Part shown: positions 16,405-25,314 of the stretch, piece after piece
Numbering within the stretch: position 1 is the first letter of the stretch
Layout of the letters: every line of letters begins with the position of its first letter
From: Sphingomonadales bacterium UBA7471
Lineage (GTDB): Bacteria > Pseudomonadota > Alphaproteobacteria > Sphingomonadales > Sphingomonadaceae
NCBI GenBank assembly: GCA_002479765.1
Contig: DLOZ01000004.1
Location: 114,495-178,494 of the forward strand
Length of the DNA: 64,000 bases
Direction: 5' to 3'
Notes under the pieces: model-generated
What the model saw: only the letters and a program-made list of their open reading frames with translations
Told to the model about the DNA's origin: nothing
Databases searched by the model: none
Position numbers and translations under genes: made by a program

Positions 16405-17199
16405 CTAACCGTAGCGGCCTGTAATATAATCCTTAGTGCGGTCTTCCCGTGGATTGGTAAAGATTTCGGATGTCTCACCAAATTCAATGAGATTACCCAA
16501 ATGGAAGAATGCGGTGCGTTGTGACACACGCGCCGCCTGCTGCATATTATGCGTCACGATGATGATAGCATATTTTCCGCGCAGGTCGTGGATTAACTCC
16601 TCAATCCGCGCCGTCGCGATGGGATCGAGCGCCGAACACGGTTCGTCCATCAAAATGACTTCGGGATCAACGGCAATGGCGCGGGCGATGCATAAACGCT
16701 GCTGCTGACCGCCGGAGAGCGCAGTGCCGCTTTCATTCAGCCGATCTTTGACCTCGGTCCACAAACCGGCCCGGGTAAGCGAACCTTCTACGATCTGGTC
16801 CAGCTCTGCCTTGCCGCTCGCCAGCCCGTGGATCCGCGGGCCATAAGCGACATTGTCATAAATGGATTTGGGAAACGGATTTGGTTTCTGGAAAACCATA
16901 CCGACGCGGGCGCGCAATTGTACGACGTCCATCGACGATGCATAGATATCCTGCCCATCGAGCAAAATCTCGCCTTCGACGCGCGCACCAATCACGGTGT
17001 CGTTCATGCGGTTAAGTGACCGTAGGAAGGTCGACTTACCACAGCCCGACGGGCCAATGAAGGCAGTCACATTGTCGCGGTCGACGTCGATGGATACGTT
17101 GTTTATCGCTTGTTTATCGCCATAAAAAACATTCACATTGCGCGTGGATATTTTCGGATTTCCGGGGTTTTCGCCCACATTAACGTCCTTTTTGTTCAT
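16405..17199 (-). CDS. pstB: Phosphate ABC transporter ATP-binding protein
   Basis: ATPase of the Pst phosphate importer, 264 aa. Walker A GPSGCGKST at residues 49-57, Q-loop MVFQKPNPFP, signature LSGGQQQRLCIARA, Walker B VILMDEPCSALDP and H-loop ITHNM-like VTHNMQQ; the PNPFP extension after the Q-loop is typical of PstB. Three bases separate it from pstA. Confidence 0.98.
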   Translation of the reverse strand: MNKKDVNVGENPGNPKISTRNVNVFYGDKQAINNVSIDVDRDNVTAFIGPSGCGKSTFLRSLNRMNDTVIGARVEGEILLDGQDIYASSMDVVQLRARVGMVFQKPNPFPKSIYDNVAYGPRIHGLASGKAELDQIVEGSLTRAGLWTEVKDRLNESGTALSGGQQQRLCIARAIAVDPEVILMDEPCSALDPIATARIEELIHDLRGKYAIIIVTHNMQQAARVSQRTAFFHLGNLIEFGETSEIFTNPREDRTKDYITGRYG

Positions 17200-17202
17200 A
17201 AA

Positions 17203-18468
17203 TCACCACCGCGTTTCAAAACGGTTGCGAAGATAAATGGCCAAAGCGTTCATTCCCAGCAGGAATATCAGCAACACAATGATTGCCGCACTGGTTTTTT
17301 CGACAAAGCCTTGGTTGACTTCATCCGACCACAGGTAAATCTGCACCGGCAATGCCGTGGCGGCATCTGTAAAGCCTTCAGGCGCCGCCGGAATGAAGGC
17401 GCGCATACCGATCATCAGCAGTGGCGCCGTTTCTCCAAGCGCACGCGCCATACCGATGATGGTGCCCGTTAGGATGCCAGGCAGAGCAAGTGGCAGAACA
17501 TGGTGGAAAACGACTTGAACAGGTGACGCGCCGATACCTAACGCCGCTTCACGGATCGACGGCGGCACGGATTTGACCGCGTTACGGCCGGCAATGACGA
17601 TGACGGGCATTGTCATCAATGCGAGTGTTAACCCGCCCACCAATGCGGAAGATCGCGGCATGCCGAAGATCGTGAGAAACACGGCGAGGCCTAAAAGACC
17701 AAAGATGATCGATGGAACAGCGGCCAGATTGTTGATCGACACTTCTATCATGTCCGTCAGCCGGTTTTTCGGCGCATATTCTTCCAAATATAACGCCGCG
17801 AGGACGCCGACGGGAAAGGCGAGCAACAGGGTAATCGCCATCGTCATCAGCGATCCCTTGAACGCAGCCCAAATGCCAACCGCAGATGGGTCCGTCGCAT
17901 CGGCACCTGTTAGGAATGTCCAGTTAAAGCCCGTGCGCAAAGCGTCTTTTTCAGAAAGTGCGGAAACCGTCTTTTCCGCGGCCGGCTCGCCTTGGCGTTT
18001 GAATGCGACGTCCAATCGGGAATCTGCTGGCAACCAAAGCGTTTGTTTGGACGTCACCAGTTCGGGATTGTCTATCAACATCTGTCGCACATTTTCAGCT
18101 GCGGCGGATGTCAGTAGGCTGTCGCCCAAGCCAGCATATTGTTGCCCAACAGCCAATTCGACGAGGCCGGGAATGTCCATGGAATTCAATGCCGCATCGG
18201 CATTTGGGCCCGTCACGGATGCTGCGGTCGCGCCAGAGGTGAGTGCCGGAAAATCGAACTCTACGGCGATTTCTGTACGCTGGAAGCCACGCAGGCCTTG
18301 GCCAAGCATGGTGAACAACAAAAACGCAAGGAAAAGCGTCGATAGCGCGACCGCCATAAAGCCCATAGCTTTAAAGCGTCGCTCAGCCGCATAACGGCTG
18401 GCAATACGCTTTTGCATAATGTGCCCGTTCCAGTCGGTCGGGCTTGGGTCGATGACGGCTTTATTCAT
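17203..18468 (-). CDS. pstA: Phosphate ABC transporter permease PstA
   Basis: Inner-membrane permease, 421 aa from ATG 18468, which has GGGAAG upstream and overlaps the pstC stop by 8 bases. The N-terminal membrane segment is followed by a periplasmic region of ~150 residues, longer than in E. coli PstA and common in alphaproteobacteria. The ABC permease EAA loop reads REAALGIGASPVQVVFHHVLP; GMARALGETAPLLM follows. Confidence 0.95.
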   Translation of the reverse strand: MNKAVIDPSPTDWNGHIMQKRIASRYAAERRFKAMGFMAVALSTLFLAFLLFTMLGQGLRGFQRTEIAVEFDFPALTSGATAASVTGPNADAALNSMDIPGLVELAVGQQYAGLGDSLLTSAAAENVRQMLIDNPELVTSKQTLWLPADSRLDVAFKRQGEPAAEKTVSALSEKDALRTGFNWTFLTGADATDPSAVGIWAAFKGSLMTMAITLLLAFPVGVLAALYLEEYAPKNRLTDMIEVSINNLAAVPSIIFGLLGLAVFLTIFGMPRSSALVGGLTLALMTMPVIVIAGRNAVKSVPPSIREAALGIGASPVQVVFHHVLPLALPGILTGTIIGMARALGETAPLLMIGMRAFIPAAPEGFTDAATALPVQIYLWSDEVNQGFVEKTSAAIIVLLIFLLGMNALAIYLRNRFETRW

Positions 18469-19849
18469 ATGCTTCCCGGTATTTTTTGACGACCCGCAAT
18501 GCGACATAATTCAGAAAGAACGTGGTGATGAACAACGCCAGTCCAAGCGCGAACGCGGCAAGCGTATGCGGGCTGCCAAAATCCTGATCGCCGGTCAAAA
18601 GCGCGACGATCTGGACGGTAATGGTGGTGATGGTGTCGAAAGGATTTGCAGTCAAGTTCGCGGTGTAGCCTGCGGCCATCACCACAATCATCGTCTCGCC
18701 AATCGCGCGGCTGACGGCGAGCAATATGCCGCCGACCACGCCCGGAAGTGCGGCTGGTAGGAGTACCTGTTTAATGGTTTCGCTCTTGGTCGCGCCCATG
18801 GCCAAGCTGCCATCCCGCATCGCGTTGGGAACTGCAGCAATGCTGTCATCCGACATCGACGATACCAATGGAATAATCATCACGCCCATAACGATACCTG
18901 CAGCAAGCGCATTGTCAGATGCTGCGTTGCTGACACCCAGCATGACCGCAAAGTCGCGCACGGCTGGTGCCACGGTTAACGCCGCAAAATAACCATATAC
19001 CACGGTGGGCACGCCAGCGAGAATTTCCAGAATGGGCTTCATCCATTTGCGCACATTCGCGGACGCATATTGCGTCAGGAAAATAGCGCTCATCAGACCA
19101 AGCGGAATGGCGACGATCATCGCGATAATCGCGCCAATGAAAATCGTGCCCCAGAACAATGGTATGGCGCCATAGCCATTGTCCGCGCCAGGCGTGACAA
19201 CCGATTTCGGATTCCAGTCGGTTCCAAAAAGAAATTCAAATGGCGACACCATTGAGAAGAAGCGCCAGGATTCAAATATCAACGAGGCGAAGATGCCAAG
19301 CGTTGTGATGATGGCGATAAGCGAAGCCAAAAGCAGCCCGAACATAATAACGCGCTCGACCTTACCGCGCGCGCGAAAATCGGGTTTCAGACGGGTAAAG
19401 GCAAAAGCCCCACCAGCAAAAAACAGTAGCAACGTGGCTGCCACGCCCAGCCATTTATAATAAGACAAAGCGCCCCGGTATAAGGGAACCAGCTTTCCAC
19501 TCATGTCCTGAAACGCGGTCGTTTGGAAACCCTGCGCAATGGCGCGTGCTTCAGACAATATCGCTGCGCGGGCAAAGGTGTCTTGCGGCAATTCGGCTGC
19601 TGCGGGTGCCGACAATACCATATTGGTAACGAGTGCAGGCGAAACAGATTGCCAGATCAGCATGAACAACAGCGCAGGCGTAACGGCGCATATCGCCACA
19701 AACCAGCCATGATAATAAGGCAGGCTGTTCACGGTGCCGCGCGGGCCACCCTTTGCGTTGCGGACGAAACCCGACGCGCGGGCACGCCCAACGATCCAGC
19801 CAATGAGGCCGAGGCCAAGGACAAGGAAGAGCAAAGCCGTTCCGGTCAT
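18461..19849 (-). CDS. pstC: Phosphate ABC transporter permease PstC
   Basis: Partner permease of PstA, 462 aa from ATG 19849; the frame runs up to 19909. N-terminal membrane helix, a long periplasmic insertion of the alphaproteobacterial type, then the permease domain with GVPTVVYGYFAAL, the EAA-type loop ATKSETIKQVLLPAALPG and SRAIGETMIVVMAAG. A structured 127-bp gap separates it from pstS. Confidence 0.95.
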   Translation of the reverse strand: MTGTALLFLVLGLGLIGWIVGRARASGFVRNAKGGPRGTVNSLPYYHGWFVAICAVTPALLFMLIWQSVSPALVTNMVLSAPAAAELPQDTFARAAILSEARAIAQGFQTTAFQDMSGKLVPLYRGALSYYKWLGVAATLLLFFAGGAFAFTRLKPDFRARGKVERVIMFGLLLASLIAIITTLGIFASLIFESWRFFSMVSPFEFLFGTDWNPKSVVTPGADNGYGAIPLFWGTIFIGAIIAMIVAIPLGLMSAIFLTQYASANVRKWMKPILEILAGVPTVVYGYFAALTVAPAVRDFAVMLGVSNAASDNALAAGIVMGVMIIPLVSSMSDDSIAAVPNAMRDGSLAMGATKSETIKQVLLPAALPGVVGGILLAVSRAIGETMIVVMAAGYTANLTANPFDTITTITVQIVALLTGDQDFGSPHTLAAFALGLALFITTFFLNYVALRVVKKYREAYE

Positions 19850-19921
19850 AAACTTAACATTGCCCCCTTGGACCAAAATTGGCCGAATTCCGCTGAATAC
19901 CGAACCCAAAATAGCAATGGG

Positions 19922-19991
19922 CTTGGATCAAACAGAGATTCGATCCAAGTCCATAGACGCGATGATTGTTGCAGATTTATTTCAAATCTGC
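19922..19991 (-). promoter_or_regulatory. Two mRNA hairpins at the pstS 3' end
   Basis: Hairpin one, GCAGATTT/AAATCTGC (19971-19978 with 19984-19991), folds around the pstS stop codon. Hairpin two, CTTGGATC/GATCCAAG (19922-19929 with 19942-19949), has a 12-base loop. Neither is followed by a U-run on the minus strand, so they look like 3' stabilisers or partial attenuators that would give more pstS than pstCAB mRNA. Confidence 0.5.
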
Positions 19992-21029
19992 GCCCGTCAT
20001 GGCATTGAGGCTGTTTGCAGCTTCAGTTGCCGCTTTATAGTCCGCATCGGTGGATGCAATCATGCCCAATTTGGTCAGATATCCGCCAACTGCGCCGCCC
20101 TTAAGGAACTCGGCAATAAATTCCTTGATGCCGGGAATTTTGTCGATGTGGGCTTTTTTAACATAGATGAACATCTTGCGTGCGCCGGGATAGCTACCAT
20201 CCGAAATCGTTGCGATCGTGGGGCTGACTCCGTCCATCACGACACCGTGCACCTTGGATGCATTTTCTTCCATGTAGCTGTAACCGAACACACCCACCAT
20301 GTTGGGGTTGGAATCGAGCTTCTGCACGATCAGGTTATCGTTTTCGCCTTGCTCCTTAAAAGCGCCATCGGTGCGGATTTCCGTGCAAATGGCCTTATAT
20401 TTGTCTTCGTCGGTGTCCTTCAGCGCCTTCATTGCAGCGTCGGATTTGCAACCGACTTCCATGATCAGCTCATGGAATGAATCGCGCGTACCCGAAGTCG
20501 TTGGCGGGCCATATACCGAGATTGGCAATTTGGGCAGCGACGGGTTCACGTCCGACCAGAGCTTTGCGGTCTGTGGCTTACCGAACGGATTAGCTGCCAG
20601 CGCCTTGTAGACGTCAGCCGTCGACAATGCGAACTTTGCGCCCTTGTTCGATTGTGCCAGCGCCAAACCGTCAATGCCAATCTGAACTTCGATAATGTCC
20701 TTAACGCCATTCTTCTGGCAATTTTCGAATTCGCTCTTCTTCATGCGACGTGAAGCATTTGCGATGTCTGGTGTCTCTGCGCCTACGCCTTTGCAGAATT
20801 GTTCAATTCCGCCGCCGGTTCCGGTCGACTCCAGAACGGGTGATTTGCGCGATGTGTCTGCCTTTGCGAACGCTTCGGCTGCTGCTTTTGCGAATGGAAA
20901 TACCGTCGATGAACCCACAATGCGGATTTCCTGACGCGAGCCGCCAGCGGCCCCACCCGTGCTTGCCTGGTCATTACATGCCGCGAGCGCGAGCGCGCTG
21001 ATAGCAACAAGTGAAATTTTCTTAATCAT
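19977..21029 (-). CDS. pstS: Periplasmic phosphate-binding lipoprotein PstS
   Basis: Binds inorganic phosphate for the PstCAB permease. Signal peptide with lipobox ALAAC (cysteine 18), hence probably a lipoprotein. Ligand-binding loops are VGSSTVFPFAKA, ESTGTGGGIEQFC and PTTSGTRDSFHEL. 350 aa, typical. A Pho box lies about 90 bp upstream, directly behind phoR, so it is probably the most strongly phosphate-regulated gene here. Confidence 0.96.
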   Translation of the reverse strand: MIKKISLVAISALALAACNDQASTGGAAGGSRQEIRIVGSSTVFPFAKAAAEAFAKADTSRKSPVLESTGTGGGIEQFCKGVGAETPDIANASRRMKKSEFENCQKNGVKDIIEVQIGIDGLALAQSNKGAKFALSTADVYKALAANPFGKPQTAKLWSDVNPSLPKLPISVYGPPTTSGTRDSFHELIMEVGCKSDAAMKALKDTDEDKYKAICTEIRTDGAFKEQGENDNLIVQKLDSNPNMVGVFGYSYMEENASKVHGVVMDGVSPTIATISDGSYPGARKMFIYVKKAHIDKIPGIKEFIAEFLKGGAVGGYLTKLGMIASTDADYKAATEAANSLNAMTGADLK

Positions 21030-21118
21030 AACTGTTGTCCCTATGGTGGATTCAATACAGAAAAAAATGCGCTCTTGGCGTCATTAGCGGGTGCAGATGG
21101 CTGATAAATGACCCTTAT

Positions 21119-21136
21119 ATTACATTATCATGACAG
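21119..21136 (-). promoter_or_regulatory. Pho box (PhoB-binding site) upstream of pstS
   Basis: Read on the minus strand: CTGTCAT-GATA-ATGTAAT. The first seven-base half matches the PhoB consensus CTGTCAT perfectly, the spacer is four A/T-rich bases and the second half matches at five of seven positions. It begins on the base next to the phoR stop codon and lies 90 bp before the pstS start. Confidence 0.75.
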
Positions 21137-22378
21137 TCATGCCGGTGCAACGGGCAGCAGGATCGACACAGTTGTGCCTTTTCCCACCGTGCTGCGGATT
21201 TCCAGATGGCCGCGGTGCCGGTCCACAATATGTTTGACCAGGCTAAGGCCCAGACCCGTTCCGCCAACCAGCCGACTGCGCCCCGAATCCACGCGATAAA
21301 AACGCTCGGTCAGTCGCGGCAAATGTTCAGGCGCAATCCCGTCGCCTTCATCCGCAACTGCGAAGTTCAGCATGGCGCCGGATCGTGACGACACAAGCGA
21401 GACCAGAACCGGGGTGCCGTCTTTTCCATATTTCATGGCATTATTCAGGATATTACTGGCAAGCTGCCGCAATTGCCCAGCATCGCCAATCACTGCGGGT
21501 AAATCCGCGGTGATGTCGACCGCAATATCCGCGCCGCGGTCCTTTTGGCTGTTGCGAAGCTGGTCCACCGTTTCCATCACGATCTGGGCAAAATCGACGG
21601 GTGTTTGTGGCGGGTCATATTTCTCGGCTTCAATACGGCTAAGCGACATAAGGTCGCGCACCAACGCCTGCATGCGATCTGTTTCTTGTGCCATTATCCC
21701 TAAGAATCGACGGCGTGTGGCGGGGTCGTCGCCAGCAGCGGGGTCATCCAATGTTTCGATGAATCCTTTAACAGCGGCGAGTGGCGTCAACAGTTCGTGG
21801 CTGGCATTGGCAACGAAATCAACGCGCATCTTCTCGGCCGCTTGCGTGCCACTGCGGTCGGCCAAATGGACGATTTTCTGTCCCGGTCCCATCGTCTGGA
21901 TACGCATTTCCCAAAGCTGGTTTTTCTGGCCGATACCCGTAAGTTTTATGGGGTGGCCGCTGTGCTGGGCATCAGGATCAGACAGCCGCTCGATTGCTCC
22001 CGCATGCCGAAATGCCATTCGGACATTTTGACCAACAATATTGCTCCCCAATAAACGCAACGCGACCATATTCGCAGCCGTGACGCGCGCGTTTTCGACC
22101 ATCAATATCGCATCGGTGGATGCATCGATAAACGCCTGCAACTGGGGGTGCGACGTGATTGAGGCTGCATCGATTGCCCGCGGTTCGTCTGACCGCGGCG
22201 TATCAATAACGGCTTCATCATGGTCATGCCCTTCGGCGACAACGAACAAAGCAATCAGCATGGATACGAACACCACAAGGATGCGTTCGGCGATACCAAG
22301 CATTTGCCCTGCAAAAACGGCGCCGACAAAAGCAAGGCCAAAGGCAAAAAGCACGCGGGGAGAAAACCAACTGTTCAC
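21137..22378 (-). CDS. phoR: Phosphate regulon sensor histidine kinase PhoR
   Basis: Membrane-bound sensor kinase, 413 aa. Two N-terminal hydrophobic segments within residues 7-47, a linker, a PAS-like domain (LQAFIDASTDAILMVENARV), HisKA with the phospho-histidine in FVANASHELLTPLAAVKGF, and HATPase_c with N box ILNNAMKYG, G1 DEGDGIAPEHL and G2 GGTGLGLSLVKHI. Upstream of pstS on the same strand; partners PhoB at the far end of the cluster. Confidence 0.95.
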   Translation of the reverse strand: MNSWFSPRVLFAFGLAFVGAVFAGQMLGIAERILVVFVSMLIALFVVAEGHDHDEAVIDTPRSDEPRAIDAASITSHPQLQAFIDASTDAILMVENARVTAANMVALRLLGSNIVGQNVRMAFRHAGAIERLSDPDAQHSGHPIKLTGIGQKNQLWEMRIQTMGPGQKIVHLADRSGTQAAEKMRVDFVANASHELLTPLAAVKGFIETLDDPAAGDDPATRRRFLGIMAQETDRMQALVRDLMSLSRIEAEKYDPPQTPVDFAQIVMETVDQLRNSQKDRGADIAVDITADLPAVIGDAGQLRQLASNILNNAMKYGKDGTPVLVSLVSSRSGAMLNFAVADEGDGIAPEHLPRLTERFYRVDSGRSRLVGGTGLGLSLVKHIVDRHRGHLEIRSTVGKGTTVSILLPVAPA

Positions 22379-22504
22379 TATATTGACTCGTCCATGTCAG
22401 CGCGATCTGCGCCAACCCCATGTTAGCTATTACCGGCTACATTGCCCCACATATAGACGCAGTTTTTGCGTGCAAGCATCGCCGATGAAATAACGGACAT
22501 TTGA

Positions 22505-23176
22505 TTATGAGAGGTTTCGCAAAGCCGCGATCAGATCATCAAAATGGTCGATGATGGCATCTGCGCCCATATCCTCCACTGGCCCGTGCAGAAAACCAAA
22601 GCTAACGGCCACACTCGGCACATCGGCATTTTTCGCGGCCATGATGTCGTAAATGGAATCGCCAATATAGGCCGCACGTCCGCCGCCGCATCTTTTGACC
22701 ATTTCAAAGATGGGTGCGCCGGATGGTTTGGCATTTTCTTTGCCCAACGTGTCCGCACCCAAAATGCAGCCCATACGATGCGCAAGGTTCAGGTCGTTGA
22801 GCAACTTGACCGCCAGGCTTTCGAACTTGTTGGTCACAACCGCGTACCGCACACCCATTGCATCCAGCGTGTCCAGCACATTGAGGGCACCGTCGAAGGG
22901 CCGGCTGTGGACCGACACATTGGCTTCATAATAAGCCAACATCTGGCGGTAGAGCGGCTTAAAATCGCCGTCGGGAATGCCGCCCGTTGCCTCCAGTCCC
23001 TGTTGCAACATCAGCTTCGCCCCGCCGCCGATATGTTGCTTAACCGTTTCAGCCGAAAGGGTGGGTCTGCCGACGCTGGTGAGGACATGGTTGACCGCGG
23101 CGGTGAGGTCGCCGCTGGTATCCACTAAAGTACCGTCAAGGTCGAAGCCGATGATGTCGAAAGGAATTTTGGTCAT
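22505..23176 (-). CDS. gph: Phosphoglycolate phosphatase, HAD superfamily
   Basis: Removes 2-phosphoglycolate arising from DNA repair or oxygenase side reactions. HAD motif I FDLDGTLVDTSGD near residue 10, motif II VTNKF, and motif IV YIGDSIYDIMAAKNAD. 223 aa from ATG 23176, which has GGGAG upstream; the long frame to 23407 runs back over the glmU start and is not coding. Divergent from glmU with a 49-bp gap. Other small HAD phosphatases look similar, so substrate is by family resemblance. Confidence 0.85.
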   Translation of the reverse strand: MTKIPFDIIGFDLDGTLVDTSGDLTAAVNHVLTSVGRPTLSAETVKQHIGGGAKLMLQQGLEATGGIPDGDFKPLYRQMLAYYEANVSVHSRPFDGALNVLDTLDAMGVRYAVVTNKFESLAVKLLNDLNLAHRMGCILGADTLGKENAKPSGAPIFEMVKRCGGGRAAYIGDSIYDIMAAKNADVPSVAVSFGFLHGPVEDMGADAIIDHFDDLIAALRNLS

Positions 23177-23225
23177 ATCACTCCCAAATGGCTGCAAGTT
23201 CTGGAAACCGCAACAATTTGCTGGC

Positions 23226-24584
23226 ATGACAATGCACATGACTGAATTAGCTGCCATCATCCTTGCCGCGGGCAAGGGCACTCGCATGAAATCCGATCTG
23301 CACAAGGTCCTGCATCCTATCGCTGGCCGGCCAATGCTGATGCACCTGATGGCGTCGGTTGATGCCTTAAGTCCTGCCAAAAAGGTTGTTGTTGTTGGCA
23401 GCGGCAAGGATCAGCTTGAAGCTGCCTTGGCAGGGTCCGCAGAATTGGCCGTGCAAGAACCGCAACATGGAACAGGCCATGCCGTGCAGCAGGCGCAAGG
23501 CGCATTGGCTGGCTTTGATGGCGATGTCCTCATTCTCTACGGCGATGTTCCGTTCGTGCCGACGGCAACCATGCAGGCGATGGTCGAACGGCTGAACGCC
23601 GCCGACGCGCCTGCCGTGGTTGTATTGGCGTTCGCGCCGGAGGACCCAACAGGCTATGGCCGCGTGATTGTCGAAGGCGGCCGCATCGTGAAAATGGTCG
23701 AACAGAAGGATGCGACCGACGCTGAAAAAGCGGTGAAGCTGTCCAATTCCGGCCTGATGGCGGTCAAGTCACGCGATCTGTTTGGATTGCTCGACCGCGT
23801 GACGGACGACAATGCGCAGAAGGAATATTATCTCACCGACATCGTCAACATCGCGAACGCCGATGGCCGTGTTTGCGTTGCAGTCACCACGGATCCCTTT
23901 GATGTTGCGGGTATCAACAGCCGCGCACAATTGGCCGAGATGGAGGCCGAATGGCAAAAGCGTCGCCGCGTGCAGGCGATGGACGACGGCGCAACCTTGA
24001 TCGCGCCGGAAACCGTTTGGTTCACATGGGACACGCAAATTGGCCGCGATGTCCTGATTGAACCCAATGTGTTCTTCGGTCCCGGCGTGCGCATCGCTGA
24101 TAACGTCAAAATTCGCGCGAACAGCCATATCGAAGGCGCGCAAATCGCCAGCGGTTGCGAAGTTGGTCCTTTCGCCCGGTTGCGGCCCGGCACGGTGTTG
24201 GAAGAAAAAGCCAAAATCGGCAATTTCGTCGAAACCAAGAAAGCGCATCTGGGCAAGGGCGCAAAGGCCAACCATCTCACCTATCTTGGCGATGCGACAA
24301 TCGGTGCAGGCGCAAATATCGGCGCGGGCACGATTACGTGTAATTATGACGGCTATTTCAAATATCAGACGGTGATTGGCGAAGGCGCTTTCATTGGTTC
24401 CAACAGCGCCCTCATCGCGCCGGTAAAAATCGGCCGCGATGCGATCGTCGCGGCAGGTAGCGCCGTGTCCCGCGACGTCGCCGACGGCGAACTCCGCATG
24501 GTCCGCGCCGAACAGCTGGTAAAGCCCGGCTGGGCGGACCGTTTCCACGATGCGATGCGGAAGAAGAAGGCGGAAAAGAAGTGA
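23226..24584 (+). CDS. glmU: Bifunctional N-acetylglucosamine-1-phosphate uridylyltransferase / glucosamine-1-phosphate acetyltransferase
   Basis: Last two steps to UDP-GlcNAc. N-terminal pyrophosphorylase with ILAAGKGTRMKSDLHKVLH and YYLTDIVNIAN; C-terminal left-handed beta-helix with RPGTVLEEKAKIGNFVETKK and NHLTYLGDATIGAGANIGAG, which carry the acetyltransferase active site. ATG 23226 gives 452 aa; ATG 23232 or 23238 are possible. Same strand as glmS, but a toxin-antitoxin pair is wedged between them. Confidence 0.96.
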   Translation: MTMHMTELAAIILAAGKGTRMKSDLHKVLHPIAGRPMLMHLMASVDALSPAKKVVVVGSGKDQLEAALAGSAELAVQEPQHGTGHAVQQAQGALAGFDGDVLILYGDVPFVPTATMQAMVERLNAADAPAVVVLAFAPEDPTGYGRVIVEGGRIVKMVEQKDATDAEKAVKLSNSGLMAVKSRDLFGLLDRVTDDNAQKEYYLTDIVNIANADGRVCVAVTTDPFDVAGINSRAQLAEMEAEWQKRRRVQAMDDGATLIAPETVWFTWDTQIGRDVLIEPNVFFGPGVRIADNVKIRANSHIEGAQIASGCEVGPFARLRPGTVLEEKAKIGNFVETKKAHLGKGAKANHLTYLGDATIGAGANIGAGTITCNYDGYFKYQTVIGEGAFIGSNSALIAPVKIGRDAIVAAGSAVSRDVADGELRMVRAEQLVKPGWADRFHDAMRKKKAEKK

Positions 24585-24624
24585 GGCTTGATTTTCAAGG
24601 CAAATACCCAAATTACTTATGATT

Positions 24625-24658
24625 ATATTGACATGATATCATGATATGATATCAATAT
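24625..24658. promoter_or_regulatory. Large A/T-rich palindrome ahead of the antitoxin gene
   Basis: Seventeen base pairs of near-perfect dyad symmetry around 24641/24642 with only two mismatches, built from repeated ATGATAT/GATATCA units, ending three bases before the antitoxin ATG. No Shine-Dalgarno is visible between. This is the expected form and place of an autoregulatory operator bound by a ribbon-helix-helix antitoxin, alone or with its toxin. Confidence 0.7.
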
Positions 24659-24661
24659 ATC

Positions 24662-24934
24662 ATGACTCGAATCCTCGCCGATTTGCCTGATGAAGACATC
24701 AAATGGCTCGACCAACTTGCTTCCGAGCAGGGCAAGTCGCGTGCGGCGGTATTACGCGAGGCAGTCGAAGCATATCGCGCTGAAAGTCGCAAAGAGGGCT
24801 TCGAGAAATATTTCGGCCTTTGGGAACGGTACGGCTCGACTGTCGATGGCCTTGAGTATGAGCGGCAGTTGCGCGACGAATGGCCCGACGTCAGTGACGT
24901 TGCGCCTGCCAAAAAGAAACGCAGTGCTGCGTGA
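24662..24934 (+). CDS. Ribbon-helix-helix antitoxin (CopG/VapB-like)
   Basis: 90-aa DNA-binding antitoxin. The N-terminal half, TRILADLPDEDIKWLDQLAS followed by GKSRAAVLREAVEAYRAE, is a beta-strand plus two helices of the RHH fold; the remainder, with WERYGSTVDGLEYERQLRDE, would wrap the toxin. The C-terminus is basic (KKKR). Overlaps the toxin gene by 4 bases (GTGA). Start ATG 24662 abuts the palindromic operator and lacks a clear ribosome-binding site, so translation may be from a nearly leaderless mRNA. Confidence 0.85.
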   Translation: MTRILADLPDEDIKWLDQLASEQGKSRAAVLREAVEAYRAESRKEGFEKYFGLWERYGSTVDGLEYERQLRDEWPDVSDVAPAKKKRSAA

Positions 24935-25314
24935 GCGAGCGCTTTTTCGACACCAATATTGTTATCGACATGTTGCATAACCGGCCCGCAGCATGGGCAG
25001 AGGTGCGCAACGTCGCCCGTGCTTGGATAAGTCGGATGACATGGATTGAGGTTATGTCTGGCGTTCCAGATGATGCCGCGACCGAGACTGAAGAATTTTT
25101 GCGTCTGTTCGCCATGAGCGAGATTGACGAAGAAATTGCGCGACGTGCGTCGGCGCTTCGGCACCAGCGCAAATCACTGAAATCGCCGGACGCGATCATC
25201 CTGGCTTCGGCGCAGGTGACGGGGCGTATACTCGTCACACGAAACACCAAGGATTTTCCCGCAGAAATGCCGGGAATAAGGGTCCCCTACAAAGCAGATT
25301 GGGAAACAAAATAA
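24931..25314 (+). CDS. vapC: PIN-domain ribonuclease toxin (VapC family)
   Basis: 127-aa PIN toxin, a Mg-dependent RNase expected to cleave tRNA or rRNA until neutralised by its antitoxin. All four acidic positions are visible: D7 in FFDTNIVIDM, E40 in TWIEVM, D87 in SPDAIILASA and D108 in TRNTKDF. GTG start at 24931 inside the antitoxin stop region. Its TAA is followed immediately by the ATG of glmS, with no spacer, so a toxin gene is positioned to be read together with an essential enzyme. Confidence 0.9.
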   Translation: MSERFFDTNIVIDMLHNRPAAWAEVRNVARAWISRMTWIEVMSGVPDDAATETEEFLRLFAMSEIDEEIARRASALRHQRKSLKSPDAIILASAQVTGRILVTRNTKDFPAEMPGIRVPYKADWETK

